64,000 nucleotides of DNA from Pedobacter sp. ISL-64 (GTDB lineage Bacteria > Bacteroidota > Bacteroidia > Sphingobacteriales > Sphingobacteriaceae). The DNA lies in NCBI RefSeq assembly GCF_018613605.1, contig NZ_JAGGPU010000005.1, positions 186,001 to 250,000 of the forward strand. The letters are read 5' to 3'. The notes under the pieces are model-generated. The model was not told where the DNA came from and ran no database searches. It saw only the letters and a list, made by a program, of their open reading frames with translations. A program made the position numbers and the translations under genes. Position 1 is the first letter of the stretch. Each line of letters starts with the position of its first letter. Below, in pieces: positions 20,155 to 30,036 of this stretch.

Positions 20155-20550
20155 GCTTATAAAGTCTGGAAAATATGGCAATAGATAATTTTCGGGGAAA
20201 CGTAGACGCTTACCATCCTTTCCCCAGTTTCATCACAGAAATACATCGTTTAAAGCGTTAATATTTGGTTATTTCTTTTTAAAAAAATTATGCTCATGTA
20301 AAACTCCATGCCTGAATAATTTCTACCCGAATATATCATTTACTTTCGAAAAAAACAATCGGTTGCATAACTATATTAAATTTGTTATAATCAGGCTGAA
20401 AAAAGAGCCTGGGAAAATGAAATGGTAAATTATGCGGATGGAAGAGGTAGTATAAACTCAATTAGATCTTAGTCAACTTCATTGGTGATTTCCAATAAAA
20501 AAGCCAGGAAAACGGTTAACGTCGTTCCTGGCTTTAAGCACATAGTAAAT
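20155..20550. other. intergenic region between esterase and GH10 operon end
   Basis: The gap holds the terminator at 20496-20535 and, below it, about 330 bp of AT-rich DNA that must contain the promoter of the minus-strand esterase. No perfect TAnnTTTG box was found. Confidence 0.5.
20496..20535 (-). terminator. rho-independent terminator ending the xylan transport operon
   Basis: Inverted arms AAAGCCAGGAA (20500-20510) and TTCCTGGCTTT (20525-20535) form an 11-bp stem. Read on the minus strand, the stem is followed by TTTTTATT. It lies 15 nt after the GH10 stop at 20551 and so defines the 3' end of the six-gene operon. Confidence 0.9.
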
Positions 20551-22236
20551 TTATTTATTCTTCAAGCCTTCGGCTGTGCCAACATAGGCAGGTTTTCGAA
20601 CAAAACCTTCTGTCCACAAGCCAATTGGCTCCCCTGCTCTCCAGCTCGAAGTAGCTGGACTATCCTGAGGTGCCCATATAGTAATTCCATATCGCTGAGC
20701 GGCCGGAATAAGCTCAAAGTATTTCTTGATTACATATTTGTACATCTCAGCTTGAGCTGCATATTGCTCGGGTGTTGCCTGTGCAGTTTTTATATTTCCT
20801 GCAAAACCCATATCCAATTCTGATATTTTGATAAGTTTACCAGTTGCGGCCAATAATTTGAACATTTCTTCAATCTTGGCTTTATCAGAAGTAGTTACAA
20901 TGTGCATTTGTGTACCAATACCATCTATTTTTGCGCCTTTGCCTTCCAAATACTTTACGTATTCAATTAATCCTTTGCATTTATCGATGCTATATTCGAG
21001 GTTATAATCATTAATAAAATGAATATCAGTCGCATTACCATACTGCCTAGCCAATTGAAATGCCTTTAGCGCATAATCCTTACCCAGGTAATCTTGCCAA
21101 AAGAATTCATCAGCCGCAATGGAAGTTCTACCCACAGCAGTTTTAAGCTCAGCTGGCTTTGCATCATCCATTGGCTCGTTTACAACATCCCAGGCTTTAA
21201 CATAATCTTTTGAAGCGGTAACTATACCTTTAATCCAGGTGTCTAATGCCGTGGTTAAAATGGTCTTTTTCTGCTCGGCAGTTTTTTCTACAATTGTAGT
21301 GCCGCCAAGCGGATTGTATTTTTTAAGCGTGATATTATCGAAATAAAAATTTGTTGCTGTTTTACCTAGGTTAAAAGCCAAAGCACCGCTTGTTGCAATG
21401 TCTGTAGTAACGGTAATTTCTTTCGTATAGGTTGTCCAGGTTGGTGTTGAAGAAATTGCACCAAAAAAATCATAAAACTTATACGCACCAGGCGTAATAT
21501 GGGCCTGCGTAGGGTAAGATGCTGCTACATCAGAACGCACATTCATTTTAAGCTCATATTTCTCTCCTACTGCTACCGCTGGAAATTTAAGAAATAATTG
21601 CGCATCATAATCGTTGGCCCGCACTGCCGAGTTACTAATTTTCAAAGCCCGTCCTGTGCCGTTAAAACCTTCGCCAGCTGCAGTAAAAGAGGCAACGGCA
21701 TTGGTATTGGATTGATAAACTGAGGCGTTGTCGGTTTCAAAATCGGCTCCGATGACCAGATCCCAGGTAGGACCACCGCTTGAAGGAGTAACCACCGGAG
21801 CAATCAGTCCTTTTAAATATGTTGCATTTTGATTGGCATGCCAGGCGAGTGTATGCCCATAAACTGTAATACCAGCTTTGGACGCTGTCTCCAACAGGTT
21901 TTTCACATTGCTTAAAGCCAGGCTTCCGTCAGCTTGTACAACCGCTCCATGTTTCATCTCATAACCCAGCGTAATTTCATCAAAATTACTATTGGTCAAT
22001 CTATAAATTACGCCTTTGGAGAGATAGGACTGAAGGCTGGTTCCCGCACCAAATTTAAATTTAGGATTTGCTGTTCTATCAATATAGGTTTTTAATGGCT
22101 GATAGGCATCGATCTGCTCTTGGGCCGAGAAGCTTGTGGGTTTAGCCACCTGAAAATCGAGTGCCTCGTACTTGTGGCAGGAAGCAAGCAATATTGCCCC
22201 CGCCAGACCAAATGCTATTTTGTATAATCGTTTCAT
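20551..22236 (-). CDS. surface GH10 xylanase with CBM inserted in the catalytic domain
   Basis: Lipoprotein (lipobox LLASC, C20) of 561 residues. The GH10 barrel begins near residue 35 (FKFGAGTSL, GHTLAWHANQN at 127-136) and is interrupted by a beta-sandwich module of CBM4/9 type (about 155-308: DLVIGADFETDNASVY ... FYFDNITLKKYNP). The barrel then resumes with the acid/base E354 (AWDVVNEPMDD) and nucleophile E473 (KISELDMGF). This split architecture is known for the surface Xyn10 of Bacteroides and Prevotella xylan loci, where the insert holds the polymer at the outer membrane. It is the last gene of the SusCD-SusCD-DUF1735 operon, exactly as in those loci, so its role is first-step xylan cutting outside the cell. 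Confidence 0.95.
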   Translation of the reverse strand: MKRLYKIAFGLAGAILLASCHKYEALDFQVAKPTSFSAQEQIDAYQPLKTYIDRTANPKFKFGAGTSLQSYLSKGVIYRLTNSNFDEITLGYEMKHGAVVQADGSLALSNVKNLLETASKAGITVYGHTLAWHANQNATYLKGLIAPVVTPSSGGPTWDLVIGADFETDNASVYQSNTNAVASFTAAGEGFNGTGRALKISNSAVRANDYDAQLFLKFPAVAVGEKYELKMNVRSDVAASYPTQAHITPGAYKFYDFFGAISSTPTWTTYTKEITVTTDIATSGALAFNLGKTATNFYFDNITLKKYNPLGGTTIVEKTAEQKKTILTTALDTWIKGIVTASKDYVKAWDVVNEPMDDAKPAELKTAVGRTSIAADEFFWQDYLGKDYALKAFQLARQYGNATDIHFINDYNLEYSIDKCKGLIEYVKYLEGKGAKIDGIGTQMHIVTTSDKAKIEEMFKLLAATGKLIKISELDMGFAGNIKTAQATPEQYAAQAEMYKYVIKKYFELIPAAQRYGITIWAPQDSPATSSWRAGEPIGLWTEGFVRKPAYVGTAEGLKNK

Positions 22237-22264
22237 TTTCTCAATTTTTTGATTAAATACTTAA

Positions 22265-23236
22265 TTATTTGACTGGCGTAAATGTTTCTGCCTTCACGCC
22301 ACGATCGCGCATTACCAGGGTATCTACGCTATTCACTGTTCTATCATTCAGATCGATCTGATAGTTCAAATAAAGGGCATCGCGATCCTGGCTGCCCCAG
22401 CTGTTTTTCTCTCCCCGTTTAATAAATTTTCCGGTGCCACTCGCTGTAAAGCTGGCATCACCAGCTGCAATTGCACAGTTGCCCGTATTATCAAAAGTTA
22501 ACAATAAGGTTCGGCTGATACTGGTTCCGCCTGTTACTTTAAATGTGACAGGAAACTCGGCCTGGGTTAGCGAACGTGTGTTTAACTTGTTGATTTCATC
22601 ATTCTCCACATATTTCATATGGCGAACTACAGTTTGATTGAGCGCGGTGTTACCGCCTTTACCCACAATCACATCCTTTCCTCTGCGGAGATAAAAACCC
22701 TGCCAGGTATTGATATACTTTACGGCATACAAAGTATATTTTTTTTCGGGCAAGATCATTTTGTTCTGATCAACACTGGTCATCGTTAAAGGGATCACAT
22801 AAGTGGTATTGATAGCCAATGGGTCTGCGAAAAAAGCATCGGTTAGCTGTACATCTACTCCACCTACTAAACTTCCTTTTGGGATGACAATTTTGTTAGC
22901 TGCAAGTGTATAATAATTAGCCGGCATAGGCCTTACGATACCGCTGTAGGGCGATGGAAAGGATAATCCCTGAGTTAGCGCGTTATCCACACTGATGCCA
23001 ATGCTAATATCTTCCTTATTTGAGTAAACTCCACCAACCGTACCCATAATCTGAAATCTATGTTGGTTATCAAGTGAAGTATCAAAAATATCTTCGCCCA
23101 TGGTGATGGTCCGAATCGGCCCTTGATAGGCAAAATAAACGGTTTGCGCATCATTATCTGGAAATGCCCATTCTTCGTTTTTGCAAGCGCCAAGTGTTAA
23201 GACGAGCGCAAGTAAAATATATACTTTATTTTTCAT
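22265..23236 (-). CDS. XusE-like surface glycan-binding lipoprotein (DUF1735/BT_3987 type)
   Basis: Lipoprotein of about 323 residues. The start at 23236 (MKNKVYILLALVLTLGAC) gives lipobox LGAC with C18, while the longer frame to 23269 lacks a sensible signal and would overlap the SusD stop. The mature part begins with NEEWAFPDNDAQTVYFAYQ, typical of the BT_3987/DUF1735 N-terminal domain (PANYYTLAANKIVIPKGSL, TYVIPLTMTSVD). A lipocalin-like or jelly-roll C-terminal half (about 190-323; NTWQGFYLRRGKD ... QDRDALYLNYQIDLNDRTVNSVDTLVMRDRG) follows. In xylan loci the gene between the second SusD and GH10 encodes an outer-surface xylan-binding protein, the likely role here. Confidence 0.82.
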   Translation of the reverse strand: MKNKVYILLALVLTLGACKNEEWAFPDNDAQTVYFAYQGPIRTITMGEDIFDTSLDNQHRFQIMGTVGGVYSNKEDISIGISVDNALTQGLSFPSPYSGIVRPMPANYYTLAANKIVIPKGSLVGGVDVQLTDAFFADPLAINTTYVIPLTMTSVDQNKMILPEKKYTLYAVKYINTWQGFYLRRGKDVIVGKGGNTALNQTVVRHMKYVENDEINKLNTRSLTQAEFPVTFKVTGGTSISRTLLLTFDNTGNCAIAAGDASFTASGTGKFIKRGEKNSWGSQDRDALYLNYQIDLNDRTVNSVDTLVMRDRGVKAETFTPVK

Positions 23237-23262
23237 GATGTTATTTGTTATAGTGATGAATA

Positions 23263-25023
23263 TTACCATCCCGTGTTTTGTTGCAAAGCATTATACTTTA
23301 GCGTTTCGCTGTAAGGAATTGGTCCAAACCTCATATACTCCTGATAGCTTCTTGCTTCTACATTGATTTCCTGATAGGTGCCTTGCGAGATACTCACTCC
23401 TTTCACTGGTTCGGTTAACGCTGCGTTCCATCTGCGAAGATCCCAGAAACGAAATCCTTCAAAAGCCAATTCTAACCTACGCTCATTCCTAATCAATGTT
23501 CTCATGGCATCTTTATCTGTTTTAATCGATTCGAGGTAAGCATCACCATTTGCAGTTCCTACGCCGGCCCTGGCACGAATAGCTTTAATGATATCATAAG
23601 CAGAATAGGGATTGCCGCCGTTTGCTGTAGGCCCCCATGCCTCATTCGCTGCCTCTGCATAGATCAGGAATATTTCGGTATAGCGGATATGTGGCCTATA
23701 GTGTTTCTGATTATTTACAGTTGGTGTACGACTAACATCCTGCCTTAACAGTTTTTTCATGTAGTAACCAGTTCTTGTAGAGACTTCTTTTCTATTCAAT
23801 CCGTCATCATTCGTTGCCACATCTGTTGTGGTATTGATTACTTTGTTTGTCGGCCCGATCGTATTTCCATTGTACACTATAAATTTTGCTAAACGCGGAT
23901 CTCTACCTGTAAATGGAGTGGAAGGATTATATCCGCTCTGTGGTGTACTGGCAATTGGATAACCGTTTTGCATCGGGAAAGCATTAACCAGATTTTGAGT
24001 TGGGTTTATGCGGCCTTGTCCAGACAGGGTTGGCGGATAGTTAGCAGCTTCTAAATCACTATTTGATCCAACATTTGTACGCCAAAGCACTTCTCGGGGA
24101 CTAGCGCCAGAAGCCAATGCATCAATTTCTGCTTTGTTATCATACCAGGTAACACCATTAGGATCTAGGTTGGCCAACCAGTTATTAAGTGAAAGTACCT
24201 GTGCTGCGTAGGTGGCGGCATCGGCCCATGTGGTAGAATTGCCTGTGCTGAAAGCCGGACTTGCACCCATTAGTGCTACGCGGGCACGAATGGCTTTAGA
24301 AATACGGCCTGTCATGCGCTGATTAAAAAACTTACCGAAAACGCGGTTATAGGTCTCTACATTAATTCCGACATATTTTGTCGGGATCTGGCTGGTGCTA
24401 TTGATATCAGCATAGTCTAAAGGAAGCAATTGTTCTGCTTTATCCAAATCACCATAAATCTGTTTAATACAGGCATCAAATGTGGCCCTTGGCTGGTTAA
24501 AGTTAGAAGCCGGTGTTTCGGGTTCGAGTACAATAGGGAAACCATATAAATTACCCCCTACTTTTCCGGCATGCGCTTGTAGCATATACGACATTAAGTA
24601 GGCTCTCAAAGCATATGCTTCACCTTTTTGCCTGTCGTTAAACATCCTGCTCAACACCGGGTCTTTAGAATCCCAAAGCACCTTGTCTGTCTCTGCCAAA
24701 AATAAGTTGATATACTGTATACCTGCTCTTGCATTGGTCCATTGATCTAATGGATTAAATGCAGCCGACCATTGCCCGGTGGCAATTTTCCTAAAATTAT
24801 TATTGATATCATTACTTACTGCATCATCTGTAGCTACATCGTTAAAAGACCAGCCATTTGATGGAAGCCTTGTGTAACCATTTAGCAATAACCCATGGGC
24901 AAGTGCGGGTTCGGTATAGATGTTCTCAAAATCTCCATTATTTTGTGGAGCGGGGTCGGTAAACTTTTTACAGCCCGAGAGCATCACAACGACAACTATA
25001 AATCGTATTAATATTCTGTTCAT
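23263..25023 (-). CDS. SusD/RagB-like surface glycan-binding lipoprotein (second pair)
   Basis: SusD homologue of about 586 residues. The start at 25023 (MNRILIRFIVVVVMLSGC) yields lipobox MLSGC with C18; the upstream Met at 25044 would directly abut the SusC stop. SusD features include the TPR-like N-terminal half (AYALRAYLMSYMLQAHAG), the RNERRLELAFEGFRFWDLRRW motif near residue 540, and the usual NTGW C terminus. It would sit as a lid over the SusC at 25045-28101 and bind xylo-oligosaccharides for import. In xylan loci this second SusD is the main xylan-binding one (known for XusD-type proteins; assignment here is by synteny). Confidence 0.93.
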   Translation of the reverse strand: MNRILIRFIVVVVMLSGCKKFTDPAPQNNGDFENIYTEPALAHGLLLNGYTRLPSNGWSFNDVATDDAVSNDINNNFRKIATGQWSAAFNPLDQWTNARAGIQYINLFLAETDKVLWDSKDPVLSRMFNDRQKGEAYALRAYLMSYMLQAHAGKVGGNLYGFPIVLEPETPASNFNQPRATFDACIKQIYGDLDKAEQLLPLDYADINSTSQIPTKYVGINVETYNRVFGKFFNQRMTGRISKAIRARVALMGASPAFSTGNSTTWADAATYAAQVLSLNNWLANLDPNGVTWYDNKAEIDALASGASPREVLWRTNVGSNSDLEAANYPPTLSGQGRINPTQNLVNAFPMQNGYPIASTPQSGYNPSTPFTGRDPRLAKFIVYNGNTIGPTNKVINTTTDVATNDDGLNRKEVSTRTGYYMKKLLRQDVSRTPTVNNQKHYRPHIRYTEIFLIYAEAANEAWGPTANGGNPYSAYDIIKAIRARAGVGTANGDAYLESIKTDKDAMRTLIRNERRLELAFEGFRFWDLRRWNAALTEPVKGVSISQGTYQEINVEARSYQEYMRFGPIPYSETLKYNALQQNTGW

Positions 25024-25044
25024 CTTTTCTAATCTAATATTCAA

Positions 25045-28000
25045 TTAAAACATTGCCTTTACGCCTAGGTTATATAACCTTGTTTGTGGGGCACCCCCTA
25101 AATTCAGCTCAAGTATTTCTCTTTCCTTCGCTATTGTTAAAAGATTAAATCCTGCCACATACAGCCCCAGTTCTTTCAACACTTTACTTTTGAACAATTT
25201 ATCGGAAACTGTGTAGGAGATCTGAACTTTAGATAAATCAAACCGATCTGTGCTGTACAACCAGAAATCAGACACTCTGAAATTATTGTCGCCATTTAAA
25301 GTGGTAAGCCGCGGAAAGGTTGCCGTATTTTTTGTTTGAGGCGTCCATCTGTCGCGCACCACTGCCGAATACTTATCGCTTCCGTTAACCCAAAAATAGT
25401 TATCGCTTTTCATGGCACTTCCACCGAAGCGACCTGTACCTAAAACAAATAGGGTAAGATTTTTCCATTTGGCAGTTATATTCAATCCTGCTGTAAACGG
25501 AGCACCGAACCATCCACCGCGACCAAGATATACCTGATCCTTATCGTCAATGATTTTGTCACCGTTCTGATCAATATATTTGATATCGCCAGGAGCCAAT
25601 GCTGATCCAAATGCTGGTTTTGCACTACTAATTCCATCGGCCGCTGCCACTTCACTGGCATCCATGTAAAAACCATTGCTTTTTAATCCCCAGATCGCAT
25701 CGAGCGGTTTGCCGGCGCGGTATTGATAGCTATTTTCGTAAGTTAACAGATCGGCACGTTTAGTTGCTTTGGTTGTATAATATGTTCCTGATGCTCCAAA
25801 AGTCCAGTCAATAGCTCCTATGCGTTTATTAAAATTTAAGTAAAAATCTAAACCGGTACGCTGATCACTATTATAATTGCTGTAAGGAACAAAAGAAGAA
25901 CTCGGAAATCCGGTAGTGAAATAGTTTGGATAAAGAACATTAATCTGACCGATAATCCCAGTGATGTTATTTCTAAAAACATTTGCTCCGAAATTAAACT
26001 GATTTTTGAACATTCCGCCTTTTATCCCGATACTGATTTCTTTCCTTTTAGCAAAAGTTAAATCCATGTTGGATCCACGGCGCGAATCTGTAGACTGTGT
26101 ACCTGTACCATCATTCCAACCATACCAGTTACCTCCTGTGCCTGTATAAATGCTCTCATAGGCAAAATACTCATCAAAATCAAGATCGGTATTTAAAATA
26201 CCTGCTGATGCGGTTAGTGTTAAGTCGTTAATGAACGAAACTTTTTTCAAAAATGGCTCTTCGCTAAGGCGCCATCCAATAGAAGCTGCAGGAGAGAGTG
26301 CAATCCTGTTTCCTGGTGGCATTTTTGGCGAGCGCACCACTGCTCCGGTAATTTCGGCAAAATACTTATTGCTGAAATCATAATTTAACTGCAATCCTAA
26401 ATTAGAATTTGTTGTTGGCTGGTAGATTTCAGATTGGGATTGACGATATGCCGCAGCCAGCAATACTGCTGAGATATGATGATTATTACGAATTGTAGTA
26501 TTGTAGTTAAATTGACCAGACAACGAAATGGTCTGTCTATAATAACTATCTGCAATGTTCTGAACTCCGGTTTTAGTATCTTCTCCCCAGCGCGTTAAGC
26601 TTCCAATCATCGTTGTACCAGAGTAGGTTGTCCAATTAGGCTGGTAAGTTGCATATCCGTTTCGATAACCCTGATTGTAACTGTTCAGGTAATCAACCCC
26701 CATAGTGGTACTAAAGGTAAGTCCATTCAAAATTCCTTTCAGATCAGCATCAATACCAGTGGTAAACTGAAACTGGCGTTGTACAAACTTATTATTACCA
26801 CCTGCATAAATGGCCGCAAAGGGATTGGTTTGATCTAATTGGGTACCACCAAGAATGTATTGTCCATCAATAATTGTAGCGTTTTTAATCATCGCTTTGC
26901 TCACCTCATCGCTCTGTTCCAATAAATTAATTGGTATTAAGGGGGTAAATAAATGGGGGCGCAATGTTGCAGCGTTAGCCCAGTAATTCGTATTTACTCC
27001 GCCTCCGCTGGCAAACACAGCGCTTGCGTCGACCCGGGCTTTTAGTGCTTTGGTTAGCTGCATATCAACATTTCCGCGGATGTTAAAGCGTTCTGTTGTA
27101 TTATTTTCTTTTGCTTCGCCGAAATTAAGCAGCGAACCTGTAGATGCAAACCCAACATTGGTGTAATAACGGGCACGATCATTCCCTCCTGAAATTTCTG
27201 CAACGCCATCATAGCGTGAAAAACTATTTTTGAGGTATTCTGAAGCGTAATAATCTACACTTGGATAACGATAAGGGTTAACGCCAGAGTGATTATAAAT
27301 AGTTTCTGGGGTATAAGCCGCTGCCAAACCATCATTTGATAAAGCCTCATTGTACAGGGTCATGTACTCTGAAGAGCCCAGATATTGAGCGAATCTTTTT
27401 GGTGTATTTAATCCGATATTGGAACGAACGTTTATTTTTTGCTTAGTGGCCGTACCCCTTTTTGTGGTGATCAAGATTACTCCTTTTGCACCGCGGCTGC
27501 CATATAGGGCAACGGCCGAAGCACTCTTGAGAAAAGTGATCTCCTCAATTTCATTTGGTGTAACACTGTTCACATCCCTCGGAACCCCATCAATCAATAT
27601 AAACGAGCTATTCATACCCCAAAGGTTGTTGTTATTAAGATTGTTGCCACTAAAGCCCGGAGCAAAAGCCTCCATCCCGTCCAATCCATAAGTTATAAAG
27701 TTTTTCTCAAAGAGCTGTGCCAGGTTAACGCTTGAAACGCCAGCAGGAAGATTACTTTCGGTGGCATTTTTAAAACCCACATTTATTAGTCTATCCTCTT
27801 TAGTTAAGGTAATCTGCTTTAGGTTGGCTAATGCGATTACTGGCAAGGTTTTATAACCTTTAGCATTTACCGTAAATGTGCTATTCTCCTCTATCGATAG
27901 AGAGAATTCACCTGCCTGGTTTGCTATGGTGAGCACGTCGTTTCCTTCAACAGTTATGGATGCCCCTTTTATAGGATTTCCATTGATATCCCGAACAACA

Positions 28001-28101
28001 GCTTTTATAGGTATCTTAACGGCGTCCTGACCTTTGATTACACCAACAAACAGTGTAAAAAAGACACACAGCGCCAATGCATTTCTTAAAAATTTCATCA
28101 T
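25045..28101 (-). CDS. SusC-like TonB-dependent transporter (second pair, diverged plug)
   Basis: Outer-membrane SusC family transporter of 1018 residues. It has a signal peptide ending near VIKGQ (residue 24) and a carboxypeptidase-D-like domain (about 30-95; VRDINGNPIKGASITVEGND). The plug (about 125-215) has the conserved FILIDGVPR, SASAVALYGSRGAKGVILITTKRG, but the usual VVVVGYG stretch is absent and the IRG motif is replaced by an Asn-rich GNNLNNNNLWGM. The barrel ends in the short aromatic-terminated strand LYNLGVKAMF. It would import xylo-oligosaccharides. Its divergence from the first SusC in the operon resembles the XusC-type transporter of other xylan loci. Confidence 0.93.
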   Translation of the reverse strand: MMKFLRNALALCVFFTLFVGVIKGQDAVKIPIKAVVRDINGNPIKGASITVEGNDVLTIANQAGEFSLSIEENSTFTVNAKGYKTLPVIALANLKQITLTKEDRLINVGFKNATESNLPAGVSSVNLAQLFEKNFITYGLDGMEAFAPGFSGNNLNNNNLWGMNSSFILIDGVPRDVNSVTPNEIEEITFLKSASAVALYGSRGAKGVILITTKRGTATKQKINVRSNIGLNTPKRFAQYLGSSEYMTLYNEALSNDGLAAAYTPETIYNHSGVNPYRYPSVDYYASEYLKNSFSRYDGVAEISGGNDRARYYTNVGFASTGSLLNFGEAKENNTTERFNIRGNVDMQLTKALKARVDASAVFASGGGVNTNYWANAATLRPHLFTPLIPINLLEQSDEVSKAMIKNATIIDGQYILGGTQLDQTNPFAAIYAGGNNKFVQRQFQFTTGIDADLKGILNGLTFSTTMGVDYLNSYNQGYRNGYATYQPNWTTYSGTTMIGSLTRWGEDTKTGVQNIADSYYRQTISLSGQFNYNTTIRNNHHISAVLLAAAYRQSQSEIYQPTTNSNLGLQLNYDFSNKYFAEITGAVVRSPKMPPGNRIALSPAASIGWRLSEEPFLKKVSFINDLTLTASAGILNTDLDFDEYFAYESIYTGTGGNWYGWNDGTGTQSTDSRRGSNMDLTFAKRKEISIGIKGGMFKNQFNFGANVFRNNITGIIGQINVLYPNYFTTGFPSSSFVPYSNYNSDQRTGLDFYLNFNKRIGAIDWTFGASGTYYTTKATKRADLLTYENSYQYRAGKPLDAIWGLKSNGFYMDASEVAAADGISSAKPAFGSALAPGDIKYIDQNGDKIIDDKDQVYLGRGGWFGAPFTAGLNITAKWKNLTLFVLGTGRFGGSAMKSDNYFWVNGSDKYSAVVRDRWTPQTKNTATFPRLTTLNGDNNFRVSDFWLYSTDRFDLSKVQISYTVSDKLFKSKVLKELGLYVAGFNLLTIAKEREILELNLGGAPQTRLYNLGVKAMF

Positions 28102-28135
28102 TCTTGTCTTTAATTATTTGTGATCATGAACTACC

Positions 28136-30025
28136 TTACCATCCAGGGTTTTGCGCAAACTCCTTATACATATTTACATCTGCTCGTTTAAGTGGCAACC
28201 AATAATGCTTTTCACTAAACGGACGCTGTAATATTAATCGCTCACGATAGTTTACGACCTTGTTTAATTTGGTGTCGACCGTAGGGCTTAAAGGAGCAGC
28301 GCGATCAAATTCTGCTGCTGTTTTTAAGGTATAAGGCACTTCGGCGAGCAAATGCCAGCGGCGAAGATCATTAAACCGATGTCCTTCAAAGGCAAGTTCA
28401 ACGGCGCGTTCGCGCCTTACTTCTTTCATAAACTCTGTTGTAGATACTAAAAACTGTGCGGCAACACGTCCAACACCAGCACGATCTCGGATCACATTGA
28501 TTGCATCTACGGCAGTTTTGCTAAATCCCTCTGCGGTTGCGCTTGGGGAATCGTACCCTGTAGCAACCGATTCTGCGTACATCAGGTAGATATCGGCCAA
28601 ACGCATATATGAAACCTTAATATTCAGGTTTTGTCCGTAATTCCAGCCCTGATCAAAGTTATTGGCAGTTCTGGGCACAAATTTGAACATCATATAGCCA
28701 GTACGGCTACCAGAACGTTCATCCCTATAACTTCCGTTTGTGAACAGGTTTGCATATCGGTGTGGCTCCATATTCGCTGCCAAAGTTCCCTGCACTACCT
28801 TAACTCCATCATATATAATATCATTATAGAACCTTGGATCGCGATCGCGCCAAGGAAATTGCGGATCATATCCTGAGCCACTAGGATCAGCCTGGGCAGA
28901 ATTCGAAATGGGCAAACCATTTTTCATCCCATAATAATTAACATAATTTGCGGTAGGCGCAAATACCAATGCATCCGCCCCTACAATTGCTGGTGTATAT
29001 TGTTTTGCAGTGCCATAGGTTGAACCATGTGCTCCCCAATATGGCCCTGTAAATATTACTTCAGTACCTCCCGGGATTAAGAAATTTTGGCCAGTTGTAT
29101 AAAAATTGGTACTGTATTGTGCAAAAGGCAATAACTTATGAGGAGCAGCGCCACTTTCTGTTAGTTTTAATAACTCGGCAAATGCAGCAGCCGCTTTTTT
29201 ACTCAGTTCTACATTGTAGGTTTTGCTACCGGTAGATTCTAGGTTCATTAATGGACTAGCGGCCCACAGATAGTTTTTACCTAAATAACCTAATGCCATG
29301 ATTTTATTGATGCGCAACTGGTTTTTACCCAGGGTTTGGATCCCGGCTGTTGTATTATCCCAATTAATTGGCAAAAGATCGGCAGCGGCTCTTAAATCCA
29401 GTGCTGCCTTTGCTGCGCATTCCTGATACTTTAGCCTTGGCAATCTCAATTCTTCATCGGCTGGCAATACTTTATCAATGTATGGTAGCCCCCCAAAATA
29501 TTGCATGAGCTGGAAATGGAACCAACCTCTAAAGAATAATAGTTGACCTCTGATCAGGTTACGTTCTTCATCGGTTGCGTTTGCCATCAGGTTTAGGTTC
29601 TCAAGGCCTAAATTCGCTTTACGAATGCCATACCAGGCCAGTGGATACAGACCTTTGCTAAAACGATCGTTATTTGTATTCGCGTTGGCATTATCTAAAA
29701 ATCCAGCTCCCCATCCATCAAACTCTCTTTGCCAGCCCCAAAAATCGCCGTTATCTATTTTGTTAACGAAGTGAAAATTTTGAACTGTAGACTGGATTTC
29801 GTCTTCACCCCAGTTGAAACTGTTGGTCCAGTACCGGTTGGTAAAATCTGGAATACAATTATATAGCTCCTCGGTAAAGCCCTGAAAACTACGAAAGTCT
29901 TTGAAGGCAGATTCTGCTGACACAGTTGCTTCAGGATCTCTGTCTAAATATTTTTTACAAGATACCATGCCGGTTCCCGCCCAAATCATTCCTATCAATA
30001 ATAGGCGTGTTATATATTTTTTCAT
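28136..30025 (-). CDS. SusD/RagB-like lipoprotein (first pair)
   Basis: SusD homologue of about 629 residues. The start at 30025 (MKKYITRLLLIGMIW) gives lipobox GMVSC with C23. Typical SusD elements are KKYLDRDPEATVS after the lipid Cys, LRGQLLFFRGWFHFQLMQYFGGLPY in the TPR half, VRRERAVELAFEGHRFNDLRRWH, and the C-terminal NPGW. It is the partner of the SusC at 30037-33210, whose stop is only a few bases upstream. It would capture xylan fragments at the cell surface. Confidence 0.94.
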   Translation of the reverse strand: MKKYITRLLLIGMIWAGTGMVSCKKYLDRDPEATVSAESAFKDFRSFQGFTEELYNCIPDFTNRYWTNSFNWGEDEIQSTVQNFHFVNKIDNGDFWGWQREFDGWGAGFLDNANANTNNDRFSKGLYPLAWYGIRKANLGLENLNLMANATDEERNLIRGQLLFFRGWFHFQLMQYFGGLPYIDKVLPADEELRLPRLKYQECAAKAALDLRAAADLLPINWDNTTAGIQTLGKNQLRINKIMALGYLGKNYLWAASPLMNLESTGSKTYNVELSKKAAAAFAELLKLTESGAAPHKLLPFAQYSTNFYTTGQNFLIPGGTEVIFTGPYWGAHGSTYGTAKQYTPAIVGADALVFAPTANYVNYYGMKNGLPISNSAQADPSGSGYDPQFPWRDRDPRFYNDIIYDGVKVVQGTLAANMEPHRYANLFTNGSYRDERSGSRTGYMMFKFVPRTANNFDQGWNYGQNLNIKVSYMRLADIYLMYAESVATGYDSPSATAEGFSKTAVDAINVIRDRAGVGRVAAQFLVSTTEFMKEVRRERAVELAFEGHRFNDLRRWHLLAEVPYTLKTAAEFDRAAPLSPTVDTKLNKVVNYRERLILQRPFSEKHYWLPLKRADVNMYKEFAQNPGW

Positions 30026-30036
30026 AATGATCATGT

